Source: Nodosilinea sp. WJT8-NPBG4 (GTDB lineage: Bacteria > Cyanobacteriota > Cyanobacteriia > Phormidesmidales > Phormidesmidaceae). Taken from it: a stretch of 35,834 bases of DNA. The DNA lies in assembly GCA_019359285.1 (NCBI GenBank), contig JAHHHQ010000007.1, positions 1 through 35,834 on the forward strand, in the 5' to 3' direction. The notes below the pieces were generated by a model, which was not told the origin of the DNA, did no database searches, and saw only the letters and a list, made by a program, of their open reading frames with translations. Shown here piece by piece: positions 23,370 through 32,457 of the stretch; positions within the stretch are counted from its first letter, which is position 1, and every line of letters starts with the position of its first letter. The position numbers and the translations under genes were made by a program.

Positions 23370-23891
23370 ATGCCTTACCACTGCGATCTTAGCCCTGGCC
23401 AAAAGATATATCTTGACAACCCTGGCTCCATCACTCTCATTACCTTAGCCAGTACAGGTGCTGGCCAACAGCAGCAGTCAAGCACTCAGGTGCATACGGG
23501 TTCCTGGACGGAGGTACCTCAAATAGTCAGGGTAGGCAACGGGGTGATCCTGCGCTGCGTTGCGGCCCAGGGCACGTTTTTTTGGCAAATTCAGGGTATG
23601 CAGATTGGAGTCGCACCGGCCACAGCTTGGGCTACCGACCAGGCCATTCCCATGCAGACGGCCGAGGTTGGTTCTTCTCCAATCGCCTCAATGCCGCCCA
23701 TGCCGCCTATGGCTCCCATGCAGATGGGCGACATGCAGATGTCGAGCAACCCCATGACCCTGCGCATGGGTAAGATGACCTTCGGGTCGGACACGCCGAC
23801 GGTTAACACTCAGAAATTTTGTACCCAGTGCGGAGCTGCGATCGCCCAGGGCGATCGTTTTTGTGGCAGCTGTGGCCATCAGCTGCCCTAG
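23370..23891 (+). CDS. Zinc-ribbon protein with Met-rich linker, function unknown
   Basis: 173 residues. The N-terminal 85 residues are beta-rich (PGQKIYLDNPGSITLITLAS, IVRVGNGVILRCVAA, FFWQIQGMQIGVAP) and unassigned. A linker at 106-136 holds ten methionines (SMPPMPPMAPMQMGDMQM and on), and a C-terminal zinc ribbon has C151/C154 and C165/C168 (FCTQCGAAI, FCGSCGHQL). The methionine spacing resembles copper-binding Met motifs, but a flexible linker is just as possible. Cytosolic: no signal peptide. Confidence 0.8.
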   Translation: MPYHCDLSPGQKIYLDNPGSITLITLASTGAGQQQQSSTQVHTGSWTEVPQIVRVGNGVILRCVAAQGTFFWQIQGMQIGVAPATAWATDQAIPMQTAEVGSSPIASMPPMPPMAPMQMGDMQMSSNPMTLRMGKMTFGSDTPTVNTQKFCTQCGAAIAQGDRFCGSCGHQLP

Positions 23892-23903
23892 CCTTTGAAC
23901 CAC

Positions 23904-23931
23904 AAAAAACTGGGGGAATGCTTCCCCCAGT
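23904..23931 (-). terminator. Terminator of aqpZ
   Basis: ACTGGGGGAA (23909-23918), 3-nt loop, TTCCCCCAGT (23922-23931): a perfect 10-bp stem. On the minus strand it is followed by TTTTTGTGG, so it serves aqpZ, which stops 80 nt upstream of it. On the plus strand the T tract is missing. Confidence 0.8.
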
Positions 23932-23957
23932 CTGTGTCAACCACTTCAATGATGGAG

Positions 23958-24008
23958 CCCAGATCCTCGACCACCAGAGCAAGCTGGCAGCTTGGGATCT
24001 GGGGTTTT
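23958..24008 (+). terminator. Possible second terminator, plus strand, with internal hairpin
   Basis: CCCAGATCC (23958-23966) pairs with GGATCTGGG (23995-24003). The loop holds an inner stem AAGCT/AGCTT, and GTTTT follows. It could end the zinc-ribbon transcript in spite of the long loop. Confidence 0.4.
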
Positions 24009-24010
24009 GG

Positions 24011-24778
24011 CTAGACAACTGGCTTGACGCTTTCAACCTGAGCCGCTGGCTCTCTATCGACGGAAAAGAACGTGGCATAGAACCACCCTGCTAGCAGCGC
24101 CCCTAGAATAGGCGCCACCCAGAATAGCCACAGCTGGGCAAACAGCGGGCCGCCGACAAACAGAGCCGGACCTGTGCTGCGAGCCGGGTTCACAGAAGTA
24201 TTGGTTACCGGAATGCTGATTAGGTGAATTAGCGTCAGCGCCAGGCCGATTGCCACTGGAGCTAGGCCAACTGGAGCGCGCAAGTCAGTAGCCCCCAGAA
24301 TGATCATCAAGAAAAAGAAGGTCATCACCACTTCGCACACGAAGCAGGCCAACAGGCTAAAGCCACCGGGTGAGTGAGCTCCAAAACCATTAGTAGCTAG
24401 AGGGTTGCCCACAGAGGGGTCAATGGCAAATCCCGGTTGTCCGGTAGCAATAATGTAGATGATGCCAGCCCCGACAATGCCCCCCAACACCTGAGCCACA
24501 ATGTAGGGCAGCAGTTCGCTACTGGGAAACCTTCCCCCAGCCCATAGCCCGAAGGATACCGCCGGATTGAGGTGACAACCTGAGATGTGGCCAATGGCGT
24601 AGGCCATGGTCAGCACCGTCAAACCAAACGCCAGCGAAACACCTAAAAAGCCAATGCCTAGGTTAAAGGCACCGCTGCTATCTAAAAACTTACCGGCCAG
24701 CACGGCGCTACCACAACCGCCTAGTACCAACCACAACGTCCCAAAAAATTCAGCTACACAACGCTTTGTGAGAGGCAT
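24011..24778 (-). CDS. aqpZ: Aquaporin Z
   Basis: 255 residues with six membrane segments. Both NPA boxes are present: HLNPAVSFG (NPA 71-73) and [13 protein letters not shown] (NPA 196-198). R199 and H184 fit the aromatic/arginine filter of water-selective channels, as opposed to glycerol facilitators. The gene is divergent from glgX with 291 nt between. Known role of cyanobacterial AqpZ: water flux during osmotic change. Confidence 0.95.
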   Translation of the reverse strand: MPLTKRCVAEFFGTLWLVLGGCGSAVLAGKFLDSSGAFNLGIGFLGVSLAFGLTVLTMAYAIGHISGCHLNPAVSFGLWAGGRFPSSELLPYIVAQVLGGIVGAGIIYIIATGQPGFAIDPSVGNPLATNGFGAHSPGGFSLLACFVCEVVMTFFFLMIILGATDLRAPVGLAPVAIGLALTLIHLISIPVTNTSVNPARSTGPALFVGGPLFAQLWLFWVAPILGALLAGWFYATFFSVDREPAAQVESVKPVV

Positions 24779-25069
24779 TGCTTACCACTCCTACCCATGA
24801 AGTTTACAAAGCTGATTAGTATTGTTCGACACAGATCGCGATCGACAACCTAATCTCTCCTGGCAACATTACCGTAAGACTATAAAAGTTTGATAAGCCC
24901 CAGGAATGCCAAACCCCTCTTGCCATTGCCACGCCCATTCCCGTAGCCTGTTAACCTGAGATAGGCACGATGTATTGGCACCGCCAAGCCTTTTCAGTGG
25001 GGGCTCCCCAATGGGTCATCAGCCTCAGCGTCGTCAAACTTAGGATCTTTAAGCAACACAGCACTCACC

Positions 25070-27223
25070 ATGGGAATGCAAGTTTGGCCAGGTCGTCCCC
25101 ATCCCCTAGGTGCCACTTGGGATGGCACGGGCACCAACTTCGCCCTGTTTTCAGAAAATGCTACAGGGGTCGACCTCTGTCTATTCGATGCGGCTGATCA
25201 GGAAACCCGAATTCCTCTGACTGAGGTCGATAACTACGTATGGCACAGCTATTTGGTCGGGGTGGGGCCTGGGCAACGCTATGGCTTTCGGGTACAGGGT
25301 CCCCATCATCCTAAGGCTGGGCAGCGGTTCAACCCCTATAAGCTGCTTATTGACCCCTACGCTAAGGCAGTAGATGGCGATGTGCAGTTTGACCCTGCTA
25401 TTTTTTGCTATGACCTAGATGCAACGAACGATCTCGAAAACCTCGATCTGTCGTTTTCTGAGGTCGATAGCGCCCCGTTTATGCCCAAGGCTGTGGTGAT
25501 TGATCCCAGCTTCGACTGGGAGGGCGATCGCCCCCTTGATATTCCCTGGCATCGCACTGTTATCTACGAGACTCACGTTAAAGGGCTGACCCAGCGCCAC
25601 CCAGACATCCCAGAACCGCTACGGGGAACCTACGCCGGGCTGGCTCATCCAGCGATGATTGACCACCTCAGCAGCTTGGGCATTACTGCTGTAGAACTGC
25701 TGCCTGTCCACCACTTCCATGCCTATCCAGGGCACCTAGCTAACACAGGGCTACGCAACTACTGGGGCTACGACTCACTCAGCTACCTGGCTCCCTACGG
25801 CGGCTATAGCAGCGCTGGGCAGACCGGTGGCCAAGTCAACGAGTTTAAGCAGATGGTTAAAGCGCTGCATCGGGCCGGCATTGAGGTCATTTTAGACGTG
25901 GTCTACAACCACACCGGAGAGGGCAGCCACTTAGGGCCGACCATCAGCCTGCGAGGTATCGACAATGCCGCCTACTATCGCCTTGTCGAAGATGCTCCCC
26001 GCTACTACATGGACTTCACCGGCTGCGGCAACTCCCTCAACGTGCGCCATCCGCAAGTGCTGAAGCTGATTATGGATAGCTTGCGCTATTGGGTGCTAGA
26101 GATGCACGTCGATGGCTTTCGCTTTGACTTGGCCTCGGCTCTGGCTCGGGAACTGTACGAAGTAGATAGTCTGGCGGCTTTCTTTGACATCATCCACCAA
26201 GATCCGGTGCTGTCCACCATTAAGCTGATTGCCGAACCTTGGGATTTGGGGGAGGGGGGCTATCAGGTGGGCAACTTTCCGCTGCTGTGGTCGGAGTGGA
26301 ACGGCAAGTACCGGGATTCAATGCGTGACTTCTGGCGTGACCATGACTGTCGCCTCGGCGAGTTTGCCTTTCGGATTACCGGTAGTTCTGACCTATACAA
26401 AGCCAACGGCAAACGTCCCCACGCCAGTATCAACTTCATCACCTGCCACGACGGCTTTACCCTGCAGGATTTGGTGAGCTACAACGAGAAGCACAACCTA
26501 GCCAACCACGAAAACAATCGTGATGGCGAGAGCTATAACCGCTCTTGGAATTGCGGAGCAGAGGGTGAAACTGACGACCCAACCATCCTGGCGCTGCGGC
26601 ATAAGCAGCAGCGCAACTTGCTGGCTACGCTGTTACTCTCCCAAGGGGTTCCCATGCTGCTCGGTGGTGATGAGCTTGGCCGGACTCAGCAGGGCAACAA
26701 CAATACCTACTGCCAAGACAGCGATTTGTCGTGGTTCGATTGGAACTTAAGTCCCCTAGGACATGACCTGCTGTCGTTTACTAGCAAGTTAATTCAGCTC
26801 CGACAAACCCACCCTTCCTTTGCCCGTCGCCACTGGTTTCAGGGACGCGCAATTCACGGGTCTGGGGTGCACGACATCGGTTGGTACAATCCCGACGGCA
26901 GCGAAATCACAGCCGACCAGTGGTATGGCGGCTCGGCCAAGGCGATTACGGTATTCCTCAACGGCGAAGAGCTGATGGGCTTTGAGGCCCAGGGCCAGCG
27001 GCTGGAGGACGACAGCTTCTTGCTATTTTTTAATGCCCAAGCAGATTCCCAAGATTTTTATGTTCCACCCCTGCTTAGGAACCAGCCCTGGTCGATGGTG
27101 ATTGACACGGAAAAGCCTGCTGGCTTCGTGAATGACAAGCAGGTTTACAAACCTGGAGAGGCGATCGCCGTAGCTGATTTTTCGCTAGTCGTACTCACCA
27201 GCCCCAAACCCCCTGCGGGCTAA
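25070..27223 (+). CDS. glgX: Glycogen debranching enzyme (isoamylase type)
   Basis: 717 residues. N-terminal carbohydrate-binding/isoamylase domain ([20 protein letters not shown]), then the GH13 barrel. Catalytic residues are visible: nucleophile D353 ([10 protein letters not shown]), acid/base E389 (LIAEPWD), transition-state D461 ([10 protein letters not shown]). Also [11 protein letters not shown] and [16 protein letters not shown](T). It hydrolyses alpha-1,6 branches of glycogen after phosphorylase action. ATG 25070 or the ATG two codons on could be the start. The next gene starts 4 nt after its stop, so the two are probably one transcript. Confidence 0.94.
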   Translation: MGMQVWPGRPHPLGATWDGTGTNFALFSENATGVDLCLFDAADQETRIPLTEVDNYVWHSYLVGVGPGQRYGFRVQGPHHPKAGQRFNPYKLLIDPYAKAVDGDVQFDPAIFCYDLDATNDLENLDLSFSEVDSAPFMPKAVVIDPSFDWEGDRPLDIPWHRTVIYETHVKGLTQRHPDIPEPLRGTYAGLAHPAMIDHLSSLGITAVELLPVHHFHAYPGHLANTGLRNYWGYDSLSYLAPYGGYSSAGQTGGQVNEFKQMVKALHRAGIEVILDVVYNHTGEGSHLGPTISLRGIDNAAYYRLVEDAPRYYMDFTGCGNSLNVRHPQVLKLIMDSLRYWVLEMHVDGFRFDLASALARELYEVDSLAAFFDIIHQDPVLSTIKLIAEPWDLGEGGYQVGNFPLLWSEWNGKYRDSMRDFWRDHDCRLGEFAFRITGSSDLYKANGKRPHASINFITCHDGFTLQDLVSYNEKHNLANHENNRDGESYNRSWNCGAEGETDDPTILALRHKQQRNLLATLLLSQGVPMLLGGDELGRTQQGNNNTYCQDSDLSWFDWNLSPLGHDLLSFTSKLIQLRQTHPSFARRHWFQGRAIHGSGVHDIGWYNPDGSEITADQWYGGSAKAITVFLNGEELMGFEAQGQRLEDDSFLLFFNAQADSQDFYVPPLLRNQPWSMVIDTEKPAGFVNDKQVYKPGEAIAVADFSLVVLTSPKPPAG

Positions 27224-27227
27224 AGCG

Positions 27228-27590
27228 ATGCTGACCTACGAACGCATCTACGCTATAGTCCGCCAAATTCCTCGGGGCCAGGTTGCCACCTATGGACAGG
27301 TAGCTGAACTGGCAGGGCTCATTGGCAAACCCCGTCTGGTGGGTTACGCCCTTTACCGGGTTGATATGACCACCGACAACGTACCCTGGCAACGGGTAAT
27401 CAATGCCAAGGGAGAAGTCTCTGAGTCGCCTCTGCGCCACGGCAGCGACTACATTCAGCGGGCCATGCTGGAGGACGAAGACATTGAGTTTGACCACCGG
27501 GGTCGCGTTGATCTGGGCAGATATAGATGGCGCCCGCCCGATAGTGTCATCGAGCAGGCGCTGGCAGCATTTGGAGAGGACTTAGGCTAG
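27228..27590 (+). CDS. Alkyltransferase-like protein (ATL, MGMT family)
   Basis: 120 residues, only the DNA-binding domain of O6-methylguanine methyltransferases. The acceptor-cysteine motif PCHR is replaced by PWQR (P53-W54-Q55-R56), the mark of ATL proteins, which bind O6-alkylguanine without repairing it and pass the lesion to nucleotide excision repair. Also typical: IPRGQVATYGQVAELAG with the helix-turn-helix and arginine finger RLVGYAL. It lies 4 nt after glgX, most likely translated from the same mRNA, although a functional link is not evident. Confidence 0.92.
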   Translation: MLTYERIYAIVRQIPRGQVATYGQVAELAGLIGKPRLVGYALYRVDMTTDNVPWQRVINAKGEVSESPLRHGSDYIQRAMLEDEDIEFDHRGRVDLGRYRWRPPDSVIEQALAAFGEDLG

Positions 27591-27603
27591 ACGAGAAGTC
27601 TAG
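27587..27603. other. Hairpin covering both stop codons of convergent genes
   Basis: CTAGAC (27587-27592), GAGAA, GTCTAG (27598-27603). It includes the TAG of the ATL gene (27588-27590) and the TAG of rpsA on the other strand (27600-27602), only 9 nt apart. Confidence 0.6.
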
Positions 27604-28583
27604 TCAACGGCTACAGCCACTTCCTCTTCCTCTTCTTCATACTGTTCTTCAGGTTCGTCAATTACCTCACCAGCTTGCTCAGCAGCCTGACGACGCATGG
27701 CTTCGCGGTACTTAGCAGCCATTTCCTCAGCCTTGTCGTAAACCAGGTCAGGGTTCTTGACCATGTCACCCGGTTCGGGCTCTAGTTGCTTAGTCGAGAG
27801 AGAAATTCGGCCTCGCTCAGCATCAAGGTCGATGATCATGACCTTGATTTCATCGTTAACGTTGAGCACGCTGTGCGGCGTGTCGATGTGATCGTGGGAA
27901 ATCTCAGAGATGTGCAGCAAACCGCTAACGCCACCGATATCGATAAAGGCACCGTAGGGTTTGAGGCCGCGCACTGCGCCCAGCACGACTTCACCCACTT
28001 GAAGACCGTTCATCTTGCGCTCAACCAGAGCACGACGATGACTGAGCACAAGCCGGTTGCGCTCCTCATCAACTTCCAAGAACTTGAGGGGTAGGTCTTC
28101 GCCCACCAGATCTTCCTTAGGCTTGCGGGTGCTGATGTGAGAACCGGGGATAAAGCCGCGCAAACCCTCAATGCGCACCAGAGCACCACCTCGGTTAGTA
28201 GCAAACACACCGGAACGAACGGTGGCGTCTTCCTGCTGAAGCTGACGCACTCGCTCCCAGGCGCGCATATACTCAATGCGACGAATGGAAAGGGTCAGCT
28301 GACCGTCTTCATTTTCGTCGGTAAGAATAAAGAACTCGCGGGTTTCGTTAGAGCGCAGCACCTCTTCAGGGTGATCAACCCGGTTGATGGACATCTCCTG
28401 AATAGGGAGATAAGCGGCGGTTTTAGCACCGATATCAATCAGGGCGCCCCTGGGCTCAAGGCTAAACACGGTCCCAGAAACCGTATCGCCTGGGTTGAAG
28501 TGATAGTCGTACTTATCTAAAAGTGCGGCAAAGTCTTCGTGTGTAAACCCGATGTCAGCGTCCTTTACGTCCTGATTGAGCAT
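27600..28583 (-). CDS. rpsA: 30S ribosomal protein S1
   Basis: 327 residues with three S1 (OB-fold) domains at about 33-105, 118-185 and 198-268 (GDTVSGTVFSLEPRGALIDI, VRSGVFATNRGGALVRIEGL, GEVVLGAVRGLKPYGAFIDI). Cyanobacterial and chloroplast S1 are shorter than the six-domain E. coli protein, so this length is normal. The C-terminus is acidic (EEQYEEEEEEVAVAVD). S1 brings mRNA to the 30S subunit. A candidate -10 lies 140 nt upstream, leaving a long leader as is usual for autoregulated S1 genes. Confidence 0.95.
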   Translation of the reverse strand: MLNQDVKDADIGFTHEDFAALLDKYDYHFNPGDTVSGTVFSLEPRGALIDIGAKTAAYLPIQEMSINRVDHPEEVLRSNETREFFILTDENEDGQLTLSIRRIEYMRAWERVRQLQQEDATVRSGVFATNRGGALVRIEGLRGFIPGSHISTRKPKEDLVGEDLPLKFLEVDEERNRLVLSHRRALVERKMNGLQVGEVVLGAVRGLKPYGAFIDIGGVSGLLHISEISHDHIDTPHSVLNVNDEIKVMIIDLDAERGRISLSTKQLEPEPGDMVKNPDLVYDKAEEMAAKYREAMRRQAAEQAGEVIDEPEEQYEEEEEEVAVAVD

Positions 28584-28672
28584 GCTAGTGTTGTCCTATT
28601 ATTTCTCCGTAATACTGCGGTTTCCGTGTAGACGTACAAAACAATCAACTCAGATATGTGACAGCTAGTCCC

Positions 28673-28728
28673 CACGCAACAGCGTGCCAACATAGACAGC
28701 CCGATAAACCCACAGGATTAAAATTATA
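28673..28728 (-). promoter_or_regulatory. Possible rpsA -10 box and leader hairpin
   Basis: TATAAT read on the minus strand at 28728-28723, no clear -35. In the leader CACGC-AACA-GCGTG (28673-28686) makes a short perfect stem. The evidence is limited to these two items. Confidence 0.35.
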
Positions 28729-28805
28729 GCTGAATAGGCGGTGTTGTTGATCTACACCGGCAGGATTGGTTTGAGTTCGGCGCCAACTTCGCTGCAACTA
28801 CTGGC

Positions 28806-29330
28806 TTACAGCGATTGAGCGGAAATTACGTAGGTTGAGGACTGGTCGTTTTCCGTGCCGCCCCCGGAGCAAGCGCCTCGATCACCCTGAAGCTGGCTCA
28901 GGGTTTCTGCAAAATCGCGAATGCCTTGAAATTGACGATACACCGAGGCAAATCGTACAAAGGCCACCTCATTCATGGCCTGGAGCTTGGCCAGCACCAT
29001 TTCGCCAATCTCAGCGCTGGTCACCTCTCGGCTGGCCCGCTGCTGAAGTTCAGCCTCAATGTCATCCACGATCGCCTCCATTGCTAGAGACGACACCGGA
29101 GTTTTTTCGCAGGCCCGCACTATACCCCGCAGCACCTTCGAACGCTCAAACAGCTCTCGGTCAGCGCTACGCTTGATCACCGTAACGGGGACATACTCAA
29201 TGCGCTCGTAGGTAGTGAATCGACGCTCGCATCGCAAGCATTCCCGGCGCCTGCGAATGCTACGCCCCGCCTCCGCCGATCGCGACTCTAAGACTCGATT
29301 GTTCAGATGCTGACAGAACGGGCAATGCAT
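28806..29330 (-). CDS. nrdR: Transcriptional repressor NrdR
   Basis: 174 residues. ATG 29330 is chosen since GGGAG lies 7 nt upstream; a GTG two codons earlier is open. N-terminal zinc ribbon C3/C6 (MHCPFCQ) and C31/C34 ([12 protein letters not shown]), then the ATP-cone ([36 protein letters not shown]). NrdR senses ATP/dATP and represses ribonucleotide reductase genes. The C-terminal 25 residues (after QLQGDRG) are a Ser/Gly-rich extension beyond the usual about 150. No nrd gene or NrdR box is seen in the window. Confidence 0.95.
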   Translation of the reverse strand: MHCPFCQHLNNRVLESRSAEAGRSIRRRRECLRCERRFTTYERIEYVPVTVIKRSADRELFERSKVLRGIVRACEKTPVSSLAMEAIVDDIEAELQQRASREVTSAEIGEMVLAKLQAMNEVAFVRFASVYRQFQGIRDFAETLSQLQGDRGACSGGGTENDQSSTYVISAQSL

Positions 29331-29361
29331 AGACACACTCCCAATGGGAGAAAAAGTACCA

Positions 29362-29391
29362 GGTCAGAATGCCTCAAGGTCATTGCAACCT
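29362..29391. other. Hairpin upstream of nrdR
   Basis: CCAGGT and ACCTGG, about 20 nt apart, enclose a smaller inverted pair (AATG/CATT). It lies between the psbT terminator and nrdR and may be a leader structure. Confidence 0.35.
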
Positions 29392-29436
29392 GGAAAAAAT
29401 AAAGGCAAACCTTCCCATGGACGGAAAGGCTTGCCT
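29391..29436 (-). terminator. Terminator of the psbB-psbT transcript
   Basis: On the minus strand AGGCAAGCCTTTCC (29436-29423) pairs with GGGAAGGTTTGCCT (29416-29403), 14 bp with two G-U pairs that exist only on this strand, then TTATTTTTTCC. It is about 105 nt past the psbT stop codon and separates photosystem transcription from nrdR. Confidence 0.88.
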
Positions 29437-29541
29437 CTATATTAATTAAATTGTGAGAAAACAATCGAAATGAGTCGAAAGTCCTGTCAAATTTGCGTAA
29501 ACCTTAAACCATCGTCGGTCTAAGTGACTAAGTCGCTGGGA

Positions 29542-29640
29542 TTAGTCCTTAGAAATGCGAGGGGGTTCACGAAAGGCGATCGCAAAGAACAGGGTGCCAA
29601 TGATGCAGGCAAAAATGAAGATGTAAGCGACAGCTTCCAT
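29542..29640 (-). CDS. psbT: Photosystem II protein T
   Basis: 32 residues, the normal PsbT length: one membrane helix [20 protein letters not shown] then [12 protein letters not shown]. PsbT sits at the PSII dimer interface near D1 and helps recovery of PSII after photodamage. It follows psbB on the same strand after 115 nt, the standard cyanobacterial and chloroplast order. Confidence 0.97.
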   Translation of the reverse strand: MEAVAYIFIFACIIGTLFFAIAFREPPRISKD

Positions 29641-29699
29641 AGTGAAAAAGGCTCCTATCTCAACCGGGTTATCTTTAGTTTACAAGGATTAGATATAAC

Positions 29700-29739
29700 G
29701 TGCCCGACGGATGACGTTCTAAAATCAACCGTCAGGCAC
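29700..29739 (-). other. Intercistronic hairpin between psbB and psbT
   Basis: On the minus strand GTGCCTGACGG pairs with CCGTCGGGCAC, 11 bp including one U-G pair, around an 18-nt loop. No T tract follows at once. It is 17 nt after the psbB stop and may govern RNA processing or partial termination before psbT. Confidence 0.6.
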
Positions 29740-29755
29740 CTTAGCTCACGGGAAA

Positions 29756-31288
29756 CTAAACAGTCTCTTCTTTACGAGTGGAGGTATCTCCCACCTTGGC
29801 GAAGAAACCCCATTCCACCTGCTCGGGAGACAGGTCGGGGTCTACACCCGCAAACACATCGCGGAACAGGGTACGAGACCCGTGCCAGATGTGGCCAAAG
29901 AAGAACAGCAACGCAAACACGGCGTGACCGTAGGTAAACCAACCGCGAGTGCTAGTGCGGAATACCCCGTCAGAGCCGAGGGTTTCGCGATCGAACTCGA
30001 AGGGTTCACCCAGCTGCGCCTTGCGGGCGTAGCGCTTCACTAGGGCTGGCTCAGAGATCGTTTGACCACCAAGCTCACCACCATAGAAGGTAGCAGTTAC
30101 ACCAGTTTGCTCGAAGCTGTACTTAGATTCAGCCCGACGGAAGGGAATGTCAGCCCGAACGACGCCGTCTTTGTCGACCAACACCACGGGGAAGGTCTCA
30201 AAGAAGTTGGGCAGGCGGCGAACAAACAGCTCACGGCCTTCCTTATCTTTGAAGACGGGGTGACCCAGCCAACCCTCAGCGATACCATCGCCTTGGACCA
30301 TGGGGCCAACCCGGAACAAACCACCCTTGGCAGGGCTGTTGCCGACGTAGTCGTAGAAGGCCAGTTTCTCAGGAATACTGGCGTAGGCCTCATCCAGGGA
30401 AGACCCGGCGTTGACATCGGCCTGAACCCGCCGCTGGATCTCTTGCTTGAAGTAGTCGCCATCCCACTGGTAGCGGGTGGGGCCAAACAGTTCGATGGGA
30501 GTAGCGGCACTGCCGTACCACATGGTGCCTGCCACCACAAAGGCCGCAAAAAACACCGCTGCGATACTGCTGGACAGCACCGTCTCGATGTTACCCATAC
30601 GCAGAGCCTTGTAGAGGCGCTGGGGCGGGCGTACCGTGAGGTGGAACAAGCCAGCGATAATGCCCACAATCCCTGCGGCGATGTGGTGAGCCACAATACC
30701 TCCAGGGTTAAAGGGGTTAAAGCCTGCGGAACCCCATTCGGGAGCAACCCCCTGCACATGACCGGTGAGACCGTATGGGTCAGATACCCACATGCCAGGT
30801 CCCCAGAGACCGGTCAGGTGGAAGGCCCCGAAGCCGAAGCAAAGAAGGCCCGACAGGAACAGGTGAATACCAAACATTTTGGGCAGATCCAGCGCCGGTT
30901 CCCCGGTGCGAGGATCGCGGAACAGATCTAGATCCCAATAGACCCAGTGCCAGCAGGCGGCCAAAAATAGCAGACCTGACAGGACGATGTGAGCCGCCGC
31001 CACACCTTCAAAGGACCAGAAGCCAGGGTTGACGGCAGATGCGCCGGTCACACTCCAGCCGCCCCACGACTGGGTTACGCCCAGACGAGACATGAAGGGT
31101 AGGACAAACATGCCCTGCCGCCACATGGGGTTGAGCACGGGGTCACTAGGGTCAAAGGTGGACAGTTCAAAGAGAGCCATCGAGCCGGCCCAGCCAGCTA
31201 CCAGGGCCGTATGCATTAGGTGTACAGCAATCAGTCGCCCGGGATCGTTAACGACGACCGTGTGTACCCGGTACCAGGGTAGTCCCAT
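29756..31288 (-). CDS. psbB: Photosystem II CP47 chlorophyll apoprotein
   Basis: 510 residues, the usual CP47 length. The start [20 protein letters not shown] and following [13 protein letters not shown] are diagnostic. Six membrane helices carry the chlorophyll-binding histidines, and the large lumenal loop lies between helices V and VI (about 258-450). CP47 is the inner antenna next to D2. The ribosome site GAGGAGGAG lies about 8 nt before the ATG. The divergent neighbour is a ferredoxin gene, with 352 nt between. Confidence 0.98.
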   Translation of the reverse strand: MGLPWYRVHTVVVNDPGRLIAVHLMHTALVAGWAGSMALFELSTFDPSDPVLNPMWRQGMFVLPFMSRLGVTQSWGGWSVTGASAVNPGFWSFEGVAAAHIVLSGLLFLAACWHWVYWDLDLFRDPRTGEPALDLPKMFGIHLFLSGLLCFGFGAFHLTGLWGPGMWVSDPYGLTGHVQGVAPEWGSAGFNPFNPGGIVAHHIAAGIVGIIAGLFHLTVRPPQRLYKALRMGNIETVLSSSIAAVFFAAFVVAGTMWYGSAATPIELFGPTRYQWDGDYFKQEIQRRVQADVNAGSSLDEAYASIPEKLAFYDYVGNSPAKGGLFRVGPMVQGDGIAEGWLGHPVFKDKEGRELFVRRLPNFFETFPVVLVDKDGVVRADIPFRRAESKYSFEQTGVTATFYGGELGGQTISEPALVKRYARKAQLGEPFEFDRETLGSDGVFRTSTRGWFTYGHAVFALLFFFGHIWHGSRTLFRDVFAGVDPDLSPEQVEWGFFAKVGDTSTRKEETV

Positions 31289-31640
31289 TGACTACGCTCC
31301 TCCTCTAGGTAAAACAATGTTGTTTTGGGATTTGTCTTAAGCATGCCAGTACTGATTAGCCTATCAGAATCAGGCTCTCAGGACTGCTCCAATTGCCCCG
31401 TCATCCCGCCATTGCCTAAGGGGGCGATGTCATTGTTGGATGCGGAACCATTTGGTACAGATGAGATGTAACAATGAAATTACTTAACGAAGTGTAACCA
31501 GTCCCAAATTCCCTCGCAACCAGCTTGAGCCTTGGCTGGGGGCGATCGCCAGGGGTTGTGGCCTAAAAACACCTCGGTCTAGCGGCCAAAGGCTTGATTT
31601 ACCGCCGCTAACGACGCAGAACGCTAAGGAGATTCCCTTG
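31289..31640. other. 352-bp divergent promoter region of psbB and the ferredoxin gene
   Basis: On the minus strand two GTTACA words lie 26 nt apart (31498-31493 and 31472-31467). The first continues as GTTACACTTCGTTAAGTA, a partial match to the HLR1 direct repeat bound by the response regulator RpaB in high-light genes. A 5-bp stem CCAGC/GCTGG lies near 31520-31540. No gene is supported. Confidence 0.4.
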
Positions 31641-31976
31641 ATGGCTAATGTTAAGTTTGTTAACGAGGACACTGAGATTGTCGTTGCCGACGGGGCCAAC
31701 CTGCGTTTTAAGGCCTTAGAAAACCGCATTGATATCTATACCTTTAGCGGCAAGCTGATGAACTGCGGTGGCTACGGCCAGTGCGGCACCTGTGTTGTCG
31801 ATGTGGTAGAGGGTGGCGAGAACCTCTCGCCCCGTACTCAGGTAGAAGAGCGCAAACTAAAGAAGTGGCCTGCGAGCTGTCGATTGGCTTGCCAAGCCAT
31901 GGTGAATGGGCCGGTTTCGGTGGCCACAAAGCCCGACCGCAAGGCCCTGGCTCAGGCTAAAGCCAAGAGCGCCTAG
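31641..31976 (+). CDS. 2Fe-2S plant-type ferredoxin
   Basis: 111 residues from ATG 31641, with AAGGAG upstream; a TTG one codon earlier is less likely. Cluster ligands: the three cysteines of [17 protein letters not shown] (Cx5CxxC spacing) and the distal one in PASCRLACQ. The sequence departs from photosynthetic PetF (which has CRAGACSTC), so it is one of the alternative ferredoxins. A ferredoxin beside psbB is a recurrent cyanobacterial arrangement. The C-terminus is basic ([14 protein letters not shown]). Redox partner unknown. Confidence 0.9.
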   Translation: MANVKFVNEDTEIVVADGANLRFKALENRIDIYTFSGKLMNCGGYGQCGTCVVDVVEGGENLSPRTQVEERKLKKWPASCRLACQAMVNGPVSVATKPDRKALAQAKAKSA

Positions 31977-32179
31977 CTTTGATCATTTGGCATCGGCTCG
32001 GGGGCTTTGGCGCCTCGCTGCATTCTCACGAGTAGAGTGATATTCTGAAGTTGTCGGGTTTTTAAGCGCAGCGAGTCTTTGGTGAGTTGAGCTAAAGCAG
32101 GTTTGACAAGGGTAGGGACGGCTAGCGTTGGAAACTCGATGCGACGTTGTTGGGTTGAGAGTAGTAGAGGCAAGCACTG

Positions 32180-32290
32180 ATGGAAGTCAATAAGCTTGGT
32201 TTTGTAGCCAGCATTCTCTTTGTTCTGGTACCGACGGTTTTTCTGCTAATTCTGTACATCCAGACCTCTAGCAAACAAACGGGATCGTAA
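32180..32290 (+). CDS. psbM: Photosystem II protein M
   Basis: 36 residues: [20 protein letters not shown] then [16 protein letters not shown]. One membrane helix; length and sequence are typical. PsbM lies at the PSII dimer interface. It is 203 nt downstream of the ferredoxin gene on the same strand and is closed by its own terminator. Confidence 0.97.
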   Translation: MEVNKLGFVASILFVLVPTVFLLILYIQTSSKQTGS

Positions 32291-32364
32291 GATCGCGAGT
32301 GGGGACTGTTGCACCGGCTAGAGGGGCAGCAGGTCGGGCTATGGGAATTAGGTGTATTCTTAGG

Positions 32365-32389
32365 GCGCTGGATTAACCGGCGCTTTTTT
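32365..32389 (+). terminator. Terminator of psbM
   Basis: GCGCTGG (32365-32371), loop ATTAA, CCGGCGC (32377-32383), one U-G pair, then six T. It is 75 nt after the psbM stop. Confidence 0.88.
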
Positions 32390-32457
32390 GCGGTCTATGG
32401 GTTGCGGTAGCCCGCTCCATAGGCTGTGAGTCGGTCATGGCGTACCGTTGGGAACCA

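Noticed and set aside
31973..32173. 66-codon minus-strand frame between ferredoxin and psbM
   Set aside because: Starts with TTG without ribosome site, antisense to the psbM leader, and not recognised.
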